20,698 nt of DNA from Chloroflexota bacterium (GTDB lineage Bacteria > Chloroflexota > UBA6077 > JADZDV01). This document shows, piece by piece, positions 7,194 through 13,996 of this stretch (position 1 is the stretch's first letter; each line of letters begins with the position of its first letter). The stretch spans positions 1-20,698 of the forward strand of contig JADZDV010000090.1 of the NCBI GenBank assembly GCA_020850915.1, in the 5' to 3' direction. Both the position numbers and the translations under genes were made by a program. The notes below the pieces were generated by a model. That model was not told the origin of the DNA. It was given only the letters and a program-made list of their open reading frames with translations, and did no database searches.

Positions 7194-8339
7194 ATGACTC
7201 CCGAGCTGCTTCTGGTCAGCAGCATGAGACGCGGTGACAGCGACGGGCCAGCGTCCAGGCTGAAGCCGACCCTGCTCGACTCCGACCAGGCGGAGCTGGG
7301 GGAACGTCTGCGGGCGCTCGGCGAGCCGCCGTTCCGGGCGAAGCAGCTCTACGCCGCGCTCCACCACCGCCTGGCAGACGAATGGAGCATGCTGCTGGAG
7401 CTGCCGAAGACGCTGCGCGGGCGCCTGGCGGCCGAGTATCGATTGCGCCCGTCCGAACTGGTGACAGAGCTGGTCTCCCGCGACGGTACGCGGAAGCGGC
7501 TCCTCAGGTTGAGTGACGGGCAGGAGATCGAGACGGTTGCCATTCCAGCCACTTCGCCCCAGGAGAAAAGGCGCCTGTCCGTCTGCGTCTCGACCCAGGC
7601 CGGCTGCGCGATGGCCTGCACGTTCTGTGCGACCGGGACGATGGGCCTGGCGCGGAACCTGACGCCCGGAGAGATCGTGGACCAGGTGTACGGATTCGCC
7701 CGTGACCGAGAGTCGGACCGTCGTCCGACCCACGTCGTGTTCATGGGCATGGGCGAGCCGCTCCACAATTACGAGGCGACGCTGCGCGCGATCCGCCTGC
7801 TCTGCGATCCGGCCGGGATGCACCTCTCGCAGCGACGGATCACCCTGTCGACCAGCGGTCTCGTGCCGGAGATCAACCGTCTGGCCGAGGAGGGGCTGGA
7901 GATCACCCTGGCCATCTCTCTCCACGCGGCGACCGACGCGTCGCGGAGCAGGATGATGCCGGTCAATCGGCGCTATCCGGTCAGGCAGGTTGTCGAGGCG
8001 GCACAGGCGTATGGCGAGCGGACCGGCCGCCGCGTCAGCTACGAGTACGTGCTGCTCGGCGGGGAGAACGACCGGCCTGAAGACGCTGAGGCGCTCATCC
8101 GGCTTCTGCCGAGGCGGTTGTCCCACGTGAACCTGATCCCATATAACCGGACGGACGCGGCTTACCGGAGCTCGGCCGTGGAGGAGGCGCATCGCTTTCT
8201 CACACGGCTAACGGAGGCCGGTCTGTCCGCGACCATGCGAGCCAGCCGCGGCCGCGACATCGCCGCGGCCTGCGGCCAGCTCAAGGTCGAGAACGCCCGA
8301 CGGGCTGGAGGTCAGCGGAGCAGCGAGAGCGGCTGGTAG
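7194..8339 (+). CDS. rlmN: 23S rRNA/tRNA adenine-C2 methyltransferase RlmN (radical SAM)
   Basis: RlmN methylates C2 of an adenine in 23S rRNA and in some tRNAs by a radical-SAM ping-pong mechanism. From ATG 7194 it has 381 aa. Cys138, Cys142 and Cys145 (GCAMACTFC) bind the 4Fe-4S cluster. Cys131 (SVCVSTQAGC) corresponds to E. coli Cys118, and Cys360 (AAACGQL) to the methyl-carrying Cys355. FMGMGEPLHNYEATLRA, TLSTSGLVPEI, ISLHAATDASRSRMMPVN and VNLIPYNRTD are standard. GGAGGT lies just three bases before ATG 7194, which is tight. A GTG at 7167 (AGGAG upstream) would add nine residues, but TAGAAT at 7147-7152, if it is a -10 box, favours 7194. The 3' end overlaps the convergent pit gene by 28 bp. 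Confidence 0.95.
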   Translation: MTPELLLVSSMRRGDSDGPASRLKPTLLDSDQAELGERLRALGEPPFRAKQLYAALHHRLADEWSMLLELPKTLRGRLAAEYRLRPSELVTELVSRDGTRKRLLRLSDGQEIETVAIPATSPQEKRRLSVCVSTQAGCAMACTFCATGTMGLARNLTPGEIVDQVYGFARDRESDRRPTHVVFMGMGEPLHNYEATLRAIRLLCDPAGMHLSQRRITLSTSGLVPEINRLAEEGLEITLAISLHAATDASRSRMMPVNRRYPVRQVVEAAQAYGERTGRRVSYEYVLLGGENDRPEDAEALIRLLPRRLSHVNLIPYNRTDAAYRSSAVEEAHRFLTRLTEAGLSATMRASRGRDIAAACGQLKVENARRAGGQRSSESGW

Positions 8340-9307
8340 ACAAGCCAGGCGAGCGCGGCGCACAGTGGGATCGTGATGATCCAGGCCGTCACCATGTTGC
8401 CGGCTACGCCCCAGCGGACGGCGTTGAAGCCGCGCGTAGCGCCGACCCCGAGGATTGACGAACTGATCACGTGGGTTGTGCTGAGCGGAAACCCCAGCCG
8501 CGAGGCTACTTCGAGCACCGTGGCAGCCGCGGTCTCGGCAGCGAAGCCGTGGATCGGCTGCAGTTTCGCCAGGCGGGTGCCCATCGTCTTGATGATCCGC
8601 CAGCCACCGGCGGCGGTTCCCGTCGCCATCGCGGCTGCCGCCGTGACGATGACCCAGAGTGGGACATCGAACGTCTGAATCGCGCCATGGGTGTAGAGGG
8701 CAAGGGTGATGATGCCCATGGTCTTCTGGGCGTCGTTGCTGCCGTGGCTGTACGCCATGAAGGCGGAGGAGAAGAGCTGCAGCCGGCCAAACAAGGAGTG
8801 AATGATCGCGGGGTGGACGTAGCCGAAGAACCGCAGGATGACGACCATCAGGCCGAAGGCGATGGCGAAGCCGATCAGGGGCGACAGCACGAACGGCAGG
8901 ATGACCTTCAGGAAGAGCGAGTCCCAGAGCGGTACCCCAGGGCCAGCGTGCGCCATCCCTGCGCCGACGATCCCGCCGATGAGCGCGTGACTGGAGCTTG
9001 ACGGAATTCCGTAGTACCAGGTGATGAGGTTCCAGGTGATCGCGCCGAGGAGGGCGGCGACTACCGCCAGCTCGGTGATCGAGTCCGGAGCGACGAGTCC
9101 CGCGCCGATCGTCTTCGCGACCGCCGTCCCGGTCAACGCGCCCACGAGATTGAGGCCCGCGGACATGAGAATCGCCGGGGCGGGCTTCAGTACGCGGGTG
9201 GCCACCACGGTTGCGATGGCGTTCGCGGTGTCGTGAAAGCCGTTAATGAAGTCGAACGTGACGGCGAGGATGACGACGACGACGAGGATAGCAAAGTCGC
9301 TAGGCAT
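8312..9307 (-). CDS. pit: PiT-family inorganic phosphate transporter
   Basis: This 331-aa polytopic membrane protein is a low-affinity, ion-coupled (H+ or Na+) phosphate permease. The two inverted PiT signatures are present: FINGFHDTANAIAT near residue 20 and YSHGSNDAQKTMGII near residue 186. So are the paired SSSSHALIGG (about 102-111) and STTHVISSSILGVG (about 276) loops. Its length fits the shorter bacterial PiT class. Its ATG (9305-9307) lies inside the last codons of the upstream DUF47 gene, an 8-nt overlap, so translation is probably coupled. DUF47-PiT pairing is a well-known arrangement in which the DUF47 protein modulates the transporter. The stop overlaps the convergent rlmN. Confidence 0.95.
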   Translation of the reverse strand: MPSDFAILVVVVILAVTFDFINGFHDTANAIATVVATRVLKPAPAILMSAGLNLVGALTGTAVAKTIGAGLVAPDSITELAVVAALLGAITWNLITWYYGIPSSSSHALIGGIVGAGMAHAGPGVPLWDSLFLKVILPFVLSPLIGFAIAFGLMVVILRFFGYVHPAIIHSLFGRLQLFSSAFMAYSHGSNDAQKTMGIITLALYTHGAIQTFDVPLWVIVTAAAAMATGTAAGGWRIIKTMGTRLAKLQPIHGFAAETAAATVLEVASRLGFPLSTTHVISSSILGVGATRGFNAVRWGVAGNMVTAWIITIPLCAALAWLVYQPLSLLR

Positions 9308-9929
9308 TCTTCTGGGCCACGGCGGTGAGCACGTCGGCGACGTCCTCGCAGCGGTCGGTCGCGTCTTCGATGAGCTGGAGGATCTCCTTCCAGCGGAAGA
9401 ACTCGAACCAGTCGCTGCGCTGCTCCACCAGCCTGGCGAGCCCCAGCCTCAGCACACGGTCGGCCTCGTTCTCGAGCCGGTTGATCTCGATGGCATGGGT
9501 GCGGACTTGTCCCAGCGACTTCTTGTCGGCCAGCAGCGGCACCGCGGTCGCGATCTGGCCGGTCATCTGGCGCAGCAGGTCGCTCAGCTCGATCGCCTCC
9601 GGTGTTGGCTGCTCGACGCGGTAGAGGAGCAGCGCGTCGGCGGTGGCCTCGATGTAGTCCACGACGTCGTCGAGTCGGCTCGTAAGCGATCGAATCTCGT
9701 CACCCTCCATCGGGGTGATGAACGTCCTGGACAGCAGGTCGATGGTCTCGTGGACGATGAAATCGCCCTTGTGCTCGAGCTCGGTGATCTGGGCAACCTT
9801 GCTGGGCGCGTGCGTGAAGTCGGTCAGCAGGGCGTGAAAGATCTCCGCGGTCTCGTGAGCATTCTGCGCGGCCTTCGTGAACCACTCGAAGAAGCGTTCC
9901 TCGGCCGGGAGGATCGAGAACCGGGCCAT
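9300..9929 (-). CDS. DUF47 (PhoU-like) phosphate transport regulator
   Basis: The protein has 209 aa and is all-helical, as expected for the DUF47/YkaA family, which is distantly related to PhoU. Metal-binding ExxxD-type positions are visible in ITELEHKGDFIVHETID, LTSRLDDVVDYIEATADAL, INRLENEADRVLR and QLIEDATDRCEDVADVL. These proteins sit next to PiT transporters and are thought to adjust phosphate uptake from the cytoplasmic side. The ATG (9927-9929) follows GGAGG with 7-nt spacing. The gene overlaps pit by 8 nt, forming a two-gene unit. A TATAGT box and a dyad lie just upstream in the 61-bp gap after the second GH76-like gene. Confidence 0.92.
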   Translation of the reverse strand: MARFSILPAEERFFEWFTKAAQNAHETAEIFHALLTDFTHAPSKVAQITELEHKGDFIVHETIDLLSRTFITPMEGDEIRSLTSRLDDVVDYIEATADALLLYRVEQPTPEAIELSDLLRQMTGQIATAVPLLADKKSLGQVRTHAIEINRLENEADRVLRLGLARLVEQRSDWFEFFRWKEILQLIEDATDRCEDVADVLTAVAQKNA

Positions 9930-9948
9930 CAGCCGGCCTCCAGGTTGC

Positions 9949-9966
9949 AGTCTCCCTGAGACTATA
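9949..9966 (-). promoter_or_regulatory. possible -10 box with an overlapping dyad for the DUF47-pit operon
   Basis: On the minus strand TATAGT (9961-9966) runs into the inverted repeat AGTCTC-AGG-GAGACT (9949-9963), placed where transcription should start. There is no good -35 match. The dyad could be an operator or an mRNA 5' hairpin. Confidence 0.35.
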
Positions 9967-9990
9967 GCGCACCGCGCGAGCGCTTCCCGC

Positions 9991-11268
9991 TCAGTCGAAG
10001 AGGCACAGCGTTGCGAGCGCGCGCTGCATCCACGCCTGGCTCACGGAGTGCTTGACCGGGTCGACCACCGCCGACGCGCCCGACTGGCAGCCTGGCGCAG
10101 TCAGGTCCTGGCAGGCGTAGAAGCGCTGGAAGTAGCCGCCGTTCCCGGCGTCCCAGGCCCGGGCGTTGAGCGCGTCGGTGTTGCCGCGCGCCCGGTCGAG
10201 CCAGCGTGGATCGTGGTCGAAGGCGTAGAGCGCGAGGAAGGAGGGGGTCAGCCACGCGCTGTAGACGACGAAGACCCCCGGCACGCCGGCCTCCAAACGA
10301 TAGCCGCCAAGCGCAGGGTCCCAGAACGTCGGATCGATCCGCTCGGCGATGGCGCGTGCGCGTCCGGAAAAGGCGCCCCGTCCGTCGAAGAGCCGCTCGG
10401 CGACCAGCAGCGCCTCGATCGCGATGCCCTGGTCGTAGTTGAAGAAGCGGTCCTCGACCACCTCGCCCTGACGCTCGACGAGATCCTGGTAGTGCACGGA
10501 GTAGCGGTAGAGGCTCGCCTCGGAGTCCCAGAGGCGGTTGTCCAGCCACTGCAGCGTGCGGACTGCCCATGCTCGGTACCGGCCGGCTCCGGTCGATTCG
10601 TAGACGCCGAGCAGCTCGGCAGCGGCCAGCGCGTTCGTCTGGGCTGGCTTCCCTTCGATGGAGTCGCCGTGTCTATCGTTCCACCAGAAGCCGCCGCCAA
10701 AGACTTCGTCCCAGACGCCGGCGGAGATCAGCCAGTCGGCAATGGCGGTCGCACGTCCGAGAGCGAGCGCCCGCTCGTGCGGTGTCGTGGCGAGGCGCGC
10801 GACTTCGAGCCAGAGCATCCCGGCGTAGGCGTTGTCGTCGACATACTTGTCTGAGCTCTGGAGCTGCACGCCCTGGATGTCGAGGCGTGGAAAGTAGCCA
10901 CCCTCAGGCTTCCGGGTGTCCCAGAACCATTCGAGGAACGTCAGACCCCGAAGCGCCTCACACAGGGCCGCCTCGTCCCCGGTACGGGCGAGGGCGAGGT
11001 CTGCCCAGATCTGTGAGACCAGGTACCAGGCGTCTGTCATGTCCCGTAGCTCGTCGTCGCGCGCGAGGCTGATCGCCACCGATCGCGCGCAATCAGGGCC
11101 GCCAACAAAGTGCAAGAAGTGGCGCTGAGTGAACGCCTGGGTCTCCCGAGCCCGCGCGAGGCGCACCAGCGCGATCGGACTCGACGGCGGCGCTCCTTGA
11201 GCGCCGGCCGGGTACGGTGGTACGGCGAGACCCAGTGCGACAGCGAGCAGCGCCGCGGCAACCCGCAT
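9991..11268 (-). CDS. secreted GH76-like (alpha/alpha)6-barrel protein (paralogue)
   Basis: The protein has 425 aa and a classical signal peptide, MRVAAALLAVALGLAVPPYPAGAQ, likely cleaved after AGA or nearby. The ATG follows AGGAGGT with good spacing. It aligns along its length with the other GH76-like protein in the window: YVDDNAYAGMLWLE (Asp144-Asp145), FGGGFWWNDRHG, GKPAQTNALAAAELL, EDRFFNYDQGIAIEAL, FWDPALGGYRLE and SQAWMQRALA. Cys60/Cys103 and Cys386/Cys394 match the cysteines of the paralogue, which suits an extracytoplasmic protein. The family hydrolyses alpha-1,6-mannan in characterised members, but bacterial relatives vary and the substrate here is unknown. The DUF47-pit pair follows 61 bp downstream on the same strand and could be read through. 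Confidence 0.75.
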   Translation of the reverse strand: MRVAAALLAVALGLAVPPYPAGAQGAPPSSPIALVRLARARETQAFTQRHFLHFVGGPDCARSVAISLARDDELRDMTDAWYLVSQIWADLALARTGDEAALCEALRGLTFLEWFWDTRKPEGGYFPRLDIQGVQLQSSDKYVDDNAYAGMLWLEVARLATTPHERALALGRATAIADWLISAGVWDEVFGGGFWWNDRHGDSIEGKPAQTNALAAAELLGVYESTGAGRYRAWAVRTLQWLDNRLWDSEASLYRYSVHYQDLVERQGEVVEDRFFNYDQGIAIEALLVAERLFDGRGAFSGRARAIAERIDPTFWDPALGGYRLEAGVPGVFVVYSAWLTPSFLALYAFDHDPRWLDRARGNTDALNARAWDAGNGGYFQRFYACQDLTAPGCQSGASAVVDPVKHSVSQAWMQRALATLCLFD

Positions 11269-11589
11269 GCCGACCTCCTGTTCGATGGCACGTGCTCAGA
11301 CCAGCACGTCGGTCCGTGCTGCCAACCGCCCGCGCGATGCGAGCCCTGGTGCAGCCGGGTGCGAGGCCATCGACGCTGAGCATCGTATCCTACAACGCGC
11401 CGCGTCGTGCCGAGGTGTGTCGCACAGGGCTCGCCTGGAGCGGCGCTCGGGTGAGATGCCCGCCGGTCGGCAGCGGTGGGGTCCAGCAGGGGACTGAAGA
11501 CTGGAGAATGAAGGAGGACCGGCCAGGCGGCCGGTCCTCCTCGACATCGCGTGGACCGCTGGCTGGAGGTCTCGGTCCTGACCGATGAG
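11269..11589. other. gene-free stretch between the second GH76-like gene and greA
   Basis: I see no supported gene here. It contains the greA hairpin terminator (11512-11541), a possible minus-strand -10 box TACGAT (11382-11387) for the GH76-like gene, and a dyad ACGTGCT (11290-11296) / AGCACGT (11303-11309) in that gene's leader. Confidence 0.5.
11512..11541 (-). terminator. strong hairpin terminator of greA
   Basis: A perfect 13-bp stem (11512-11524 with 11529-11541) closes a 4-nt loop about 48 bp past the greA stop. On the minus strand it is followed by a modestly T-rich TTCATTCT. This is the best terminator candidate in the window. Confidence 0.7.
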
Positions 11590-12054
11590 TCAGGAGATGG
11601 CCTGCACGAGGAGACCGCGCGGCCCGCCGGGCGTCTCCACGACCACGGCGTCGCCTTTGCGGGCGCCAAGCAGGGCGCGACCGACTGGGGACGTGATGGA
11701 GACACGCCCCTCGCGCGGACTGGCCTCGGCCGGCCCAACCAGCAGGTAGCTGTCGGTCTCACCCTCGTCATCCTGCACCAGCACGCGTGAGCCGATGGCT
11801 GCCTCGTCGCCGGTTGGCGCTTCGACGATGCGCGCTTCGGCGAGTGCGCGCTCGAGACTGAGGATGCGCCACTCGAGCTGGGCCAGTTCCTGCTGGGCTT
11901 CGAGCAGCTCGAGGTTGTCGGATTGATCGCCCGGGGTCTCGCGCGCGGCGCGCAGACGCTCGGCGAGCTCGTGGCTCACCGGGCCGCGGAGGGTCTTCAG
12001 CTCGTCCTCGAGCCGCGCGAAGCCGTCCGCGGTGAGCCGCGGTTGTTCGGTCAT
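11590..12054 (-). CDS. greA: transcription elongation factor GreA
   Basis: GreA enters the RNA polymerase secondary channel and stimulates cleavage of backtracked transcripts. The product is 154 aa from the ATG at 12052-12054, close to the usual 158. The N-terminal part (LTADGFARLEDELKTL...) forms the antiparallel coiled coil. At its tip is GDQSDN, where E. coli has GDLKEN, so the first catalytic acid is kept and the Glu is replaced by Asp. The C-terminal FKBP-like domain shows GSRVLVQDDEGETDSYLLVG and SPVGRALLGARKGDAVVVETPGG. An alternative ATG at 12064-12066 would add four residues. Neither start has a strong ribosome-binding site. Hairpins end this gene and the one upstream, so it is probably transcribed alone. 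Confidence 0.92.
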   Translation of the reverse strand: MTEQPRLTADGFARLEDELKTLRGPVSHELAERLRAARETPGDQSDNLELLEAQQELAQLEWRILSLERALAEARIVEAPTGDEAAIGSRVLVQDDEGETDSYLLVGPAEASPREGRVSITSPVGRALLGARKGDAVVVETPGGPRGLLVQAIS

Positions 12055-12204
12055 TAAGCCCGTCATTTCACCATCCAGTTGGTCGATGGTCAACGCAGAC
12101 CAGCGCGCCGTTCTAAGTCTGACGCGTAGCGCAAGGTGTGTGCCGGATCGCCCGAACGCCGCGCGGACCATGAGACCGCCAGGGGCGCTCGCTAGTGGGG
12201 ACTG

Positions 12205-12234
12205 TATCTACTATATCGGGACAACGTGCAAGAT
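12205..12234 (-). promoter_or_regulatory. possible greA promoter
   Basis: Minus-strand TTGCAC lies 17 bp upstream of GATACA in the only A/T-rich patch of the greA upstream region; an overlapping TATAGT is also present. The -10 match is poor, so the exact boxes are uncertain. Confidence 0.3.
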
Positions 12235-12248
12235 AGCGGTTACCGGGA

Positions 12249-12276
12249 CGCGAGTGTCACCAGGATGACACTCGCG
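12249..12276 (-). terminator. hairpin terminator of the YjbQ-family gene
   Basis: CGCGAGTGTCA (12249-12259) pairs perfectly with TGACACTCGCG (12266-12276) around a 6-nt loop, six bases beyond the stop codon region. No T-run follows on the minus strand. It insulates the gene from greA or protects the 3' end. Confidence 0.5.
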
Positions 12277-12281
12277 ACGGG

Positions 12282-12776
12282 CTAGCCCAGACCCATGACC
12301 TGGACGATCGCATCGCGACGGCGACCGTGGTCGAGCTCCACCAGGAAGACGCGCTGCCAGCGGCCCAGCGCGAGACTGCCGTTGACGATCGGGATCGACT
12401 CGCTGGCGCCCATCAGCAGGTGCTGGCAGTGGGAGTGGCCGTTTGGGCTCTCATCCTGGGTCATGTTCACGGTGCGCACGTGGAAATCGTTGTGGCGGTA
12501 CTGCGCCTGGCGCGGCGCCAGCCGATCGAGACAGTCGGATACGTCCTCGAGGAGGAGCGGCTCAGCTTCGTTGACGCGAATCGCCGCGGTGGTGTGCTGC
12601 GAGAACACGACCACCACGCCCTGCTCGACGCCGGACCGGGTCACGACGTCCGCGACGAGGGCCGTCAGATCGACGAACTCCGGAGCGGATGACGTCTCTA
12701 CAGTCAGAGTCTCGGTCAGAACGCGCAGCGATACGGTCCCGCTCGAGCCAGGTGAGATCGGGGCCGTCGTCAGCAT
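12282..12776 (-). CDS. yjbQ: YjbQ/UPF0047 family protein
   Basis: The product is 164 aa from the ATG at 12774-12776, which follows AGGGGGG with about 5-6 nt spacing. In-frame codons further upstream, to about 13013, lack family similarity and are not included. The conserved blocks are VVVFSQHTTAAIRVNEAEP, LLEDVSDCLDRLAP, YRHNDFHVRTVNMTQDE, NGHSHCQHLLMGASESIPI and GRWQRVFLVELDHGRRRDAIV. Homologues form small trimeric proteins with a His-rich metal site. Some carry the name secondary thiamine-phosphate synthase enzyme because they can replace that step weakly in vivo; the physiological role is not settled. The gene is divergent from the liv operon and ends in a perfect hairpin. Confidence 0.9.
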   Translation of the reverse strand: MLTTAPISPGSSGTVSLRVLTETLTVETSSAPEFVDLTALVADVVTRSGVEQGVVVVFSQHTTAAIRVNEAEPLLLEDVSDCLDRLAPRQAQYRHNDFHVRTVNMTQDESPNGHSHCQHLLMGASESIPIVNGSLALGRWQRVFLVELDHGRRRDAIVQVMGLG

Positions 12777-13129
12777 GGAGCCCCCCTTATGCCGATAGGT
12801 CCTGGGAATCGCTGGCCGGACAACAACGATGTAGATCATCCAGTTGGCGGAGCGTTGGGGTGTCGTTCGAGGTGTTGACCCAGGCCACGGACAACCGGGT
12901 CCGAGCAGAATTCCTGGCACAGCCGCCCAGGTAAAGGATAACCTAACGCGCGATATGGACCAAGCGCCGTAGTTGAGGATCGCGGTCTCGGCCCAATCAA
13001 CACAGAGGAGCATCTGGGAGTGCCGGCCCGAACGGCAGATCGGACCTGGTGGTCGCCCTCGTCGCGGGGTTCCCGCGCCGCGGACGGCCGATCACCAAAT
13101 CGCTGAGATACGCGTGGACGGGTGGATCG
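12777..13129. other. 353-bp divergent intergenic region between yjbQ and livH
   Basis: The region should hold promoters for both genes, but I see no clear -35/-10 pair on either strand. It includes a near-palindromic, less GC-rich patch AGGTAAAGGATAACCT (about 12930-12945) and a stem CGCGGG/CCCGCG (13063-13077). It also holds a 28-codon frame (13020-13106) behind GAGGAG. Confidence 0.4.
13020..13106 (+). CDS. possible 28-codon leader peptide upstream of livH
   Basis: GTG 13020 lies 9 nt after GAGGAG (13005-13010) and opens a frame ending at TGA 13104-13106, 23 bp before livH. The peptide (MPARTADRTWWSPSSRGSRA...) is Arg/Ser rich with two adjacent Trp codons and no Leu, Ile or Val run. It is therefore not a classic branched-chain amino acid attenuator. 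A 6-bp GC stem (13063-13077) lies inside it. It may be chance in GC-rich DNA. Confidence 0.2.
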   Translation: MPARTADRTWWSPSSRGSRAADGRSPNR

Positions 13130-13996
13130 ATGACGCTTCAACTGTTTTTGCTCCAGATACTGAACGGGCTGACGTTCGCCGCGTTGTTGTTCATGCTGGC
13201 GAGCGGCTTCACGCTGATCTTCGGTCTCATGCGGATCATGAACCTGACGCATGGCGGGCTGTACATGATCGGCGGCTATCTCGGGTTCACGGTCCTGCTC
13301 GTAACGGGGAACTTTCTGCTGGCACTGCTGGTCGCTGGCGCGCTGATTGCCGTCATGGGCGTGGGGATCGACCGAGTGTTCCTCGGACGTCTTCGCGGCC
13401 AGGTCATGGCCGAAGTGCTGCTCACGATCGGCCTGGCGTTCATCATGGGTGACGTCTCGCTCGCCATCTGGGGCGGTGACCCGCGGAACATCCGGCCACC
13501 AGGCTGGCTGGAGTCGTCCGTCCAGATTGGGAACCTGACAGCGTTCCCGGTCCTGCGGCTGCTGGTGCTGATCACGGGCATTGTGATCGCACTATGCCTC
13601 TGGTATATGATGGAGCGCACCCGGCTGGGGGCGGTCATCCGGGCAGGCGTGGACGATCGGGAGATGGTCGATTCGCTCGGCATCAATATCCGCCTGGTGT
13701 TTACGCTGCTGTTCGCCTTCGGCGCGTTTCTGGCAGGCTTCACCGGGGTGCTGGGTGGCGCCTACCTGAGCCTGTATCCGGGAGTCGATTTCGAAATTCT
13801 GCTGTACGCGCTGGTAGTCGTCATCATCGGCGGCCCGGGCAGTTTGCTGGGGGCGGTCATCGGCAGCGTGGCAGTGGGCCTGATCAACGCGTTCGCTATC
13901 GTGCTGGTGCCGGAGCTGGTCTACTTCACCATCTTCGCACCGATGGCGCTGATTCTCGTCTGGCGGCCGTACGGACTGTTCGGGAGACCGCTCTGA
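13130..13996 (+). CDS. livH: branched-chain amino acid-type ABC permease LivH
   Basis: This is the first membrane subunit of a LIV-type importer, 288 aa with about eight membrane segments. I chose ATG 13130 because the protein then starts directly with MTLQLFLLQILNGLTFAALL, as LivH proteins do. A longer in-frame GTG at 13049 would add a basic non-homologous stretch. Family marks are FTLIFGLMRIMNLTHGGLYM, the cytoplasmic coupling loop RAGVDDREMVDSLGINI, and LVVVIIGGPGSLLGAVIGS. The stop TGA overlaps the livM ATG by one base (TGATG), so translation is coupled. The ligand of the system is not fixed by the permease; branched-chain amino acids, amides and aromatic acids are all used by relatives. 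Confidence 0.92.
   Translation: MTLQLFLLQILNGLTFAALLFMLASGFTLIFGLMRIMNLTHGGLYMIGGYLGFTVLLVTGNFLLALLVAGALIAVMGVGIDRVFLGRLRGQVMAEVLLTIGLAFIMGDVSLAIWGGDPRNIRPPGWLESSVQIGNLTAFPVLRLLVLITGIVIALCLWYMMERTRLGAVIRAGVDDREMVDSLGINIRLVFTLLFAFGAFLAGFTGVLGGAYLSLYPGVDFEILLYALVVVIIGGPGSLLGAVIGSVAVGLINAFAIVLVPELVYFTIFAPMALILVWRPYGLFGRPL

Noticed and set aside
7062..8192. Minus-strand 376-codon frame opposite rlmN
   Set aside because: rlmN has all its catalytic motifs on the plus strand; this frame is a GC-rich shadow.
12777..13013. N-terminal extension of the YjbQ-family protein
   Set aside because: The family domain starts after ATG 12774-12776, which has an AGGGGGG site. The upstream codons look like non-coding sequence.
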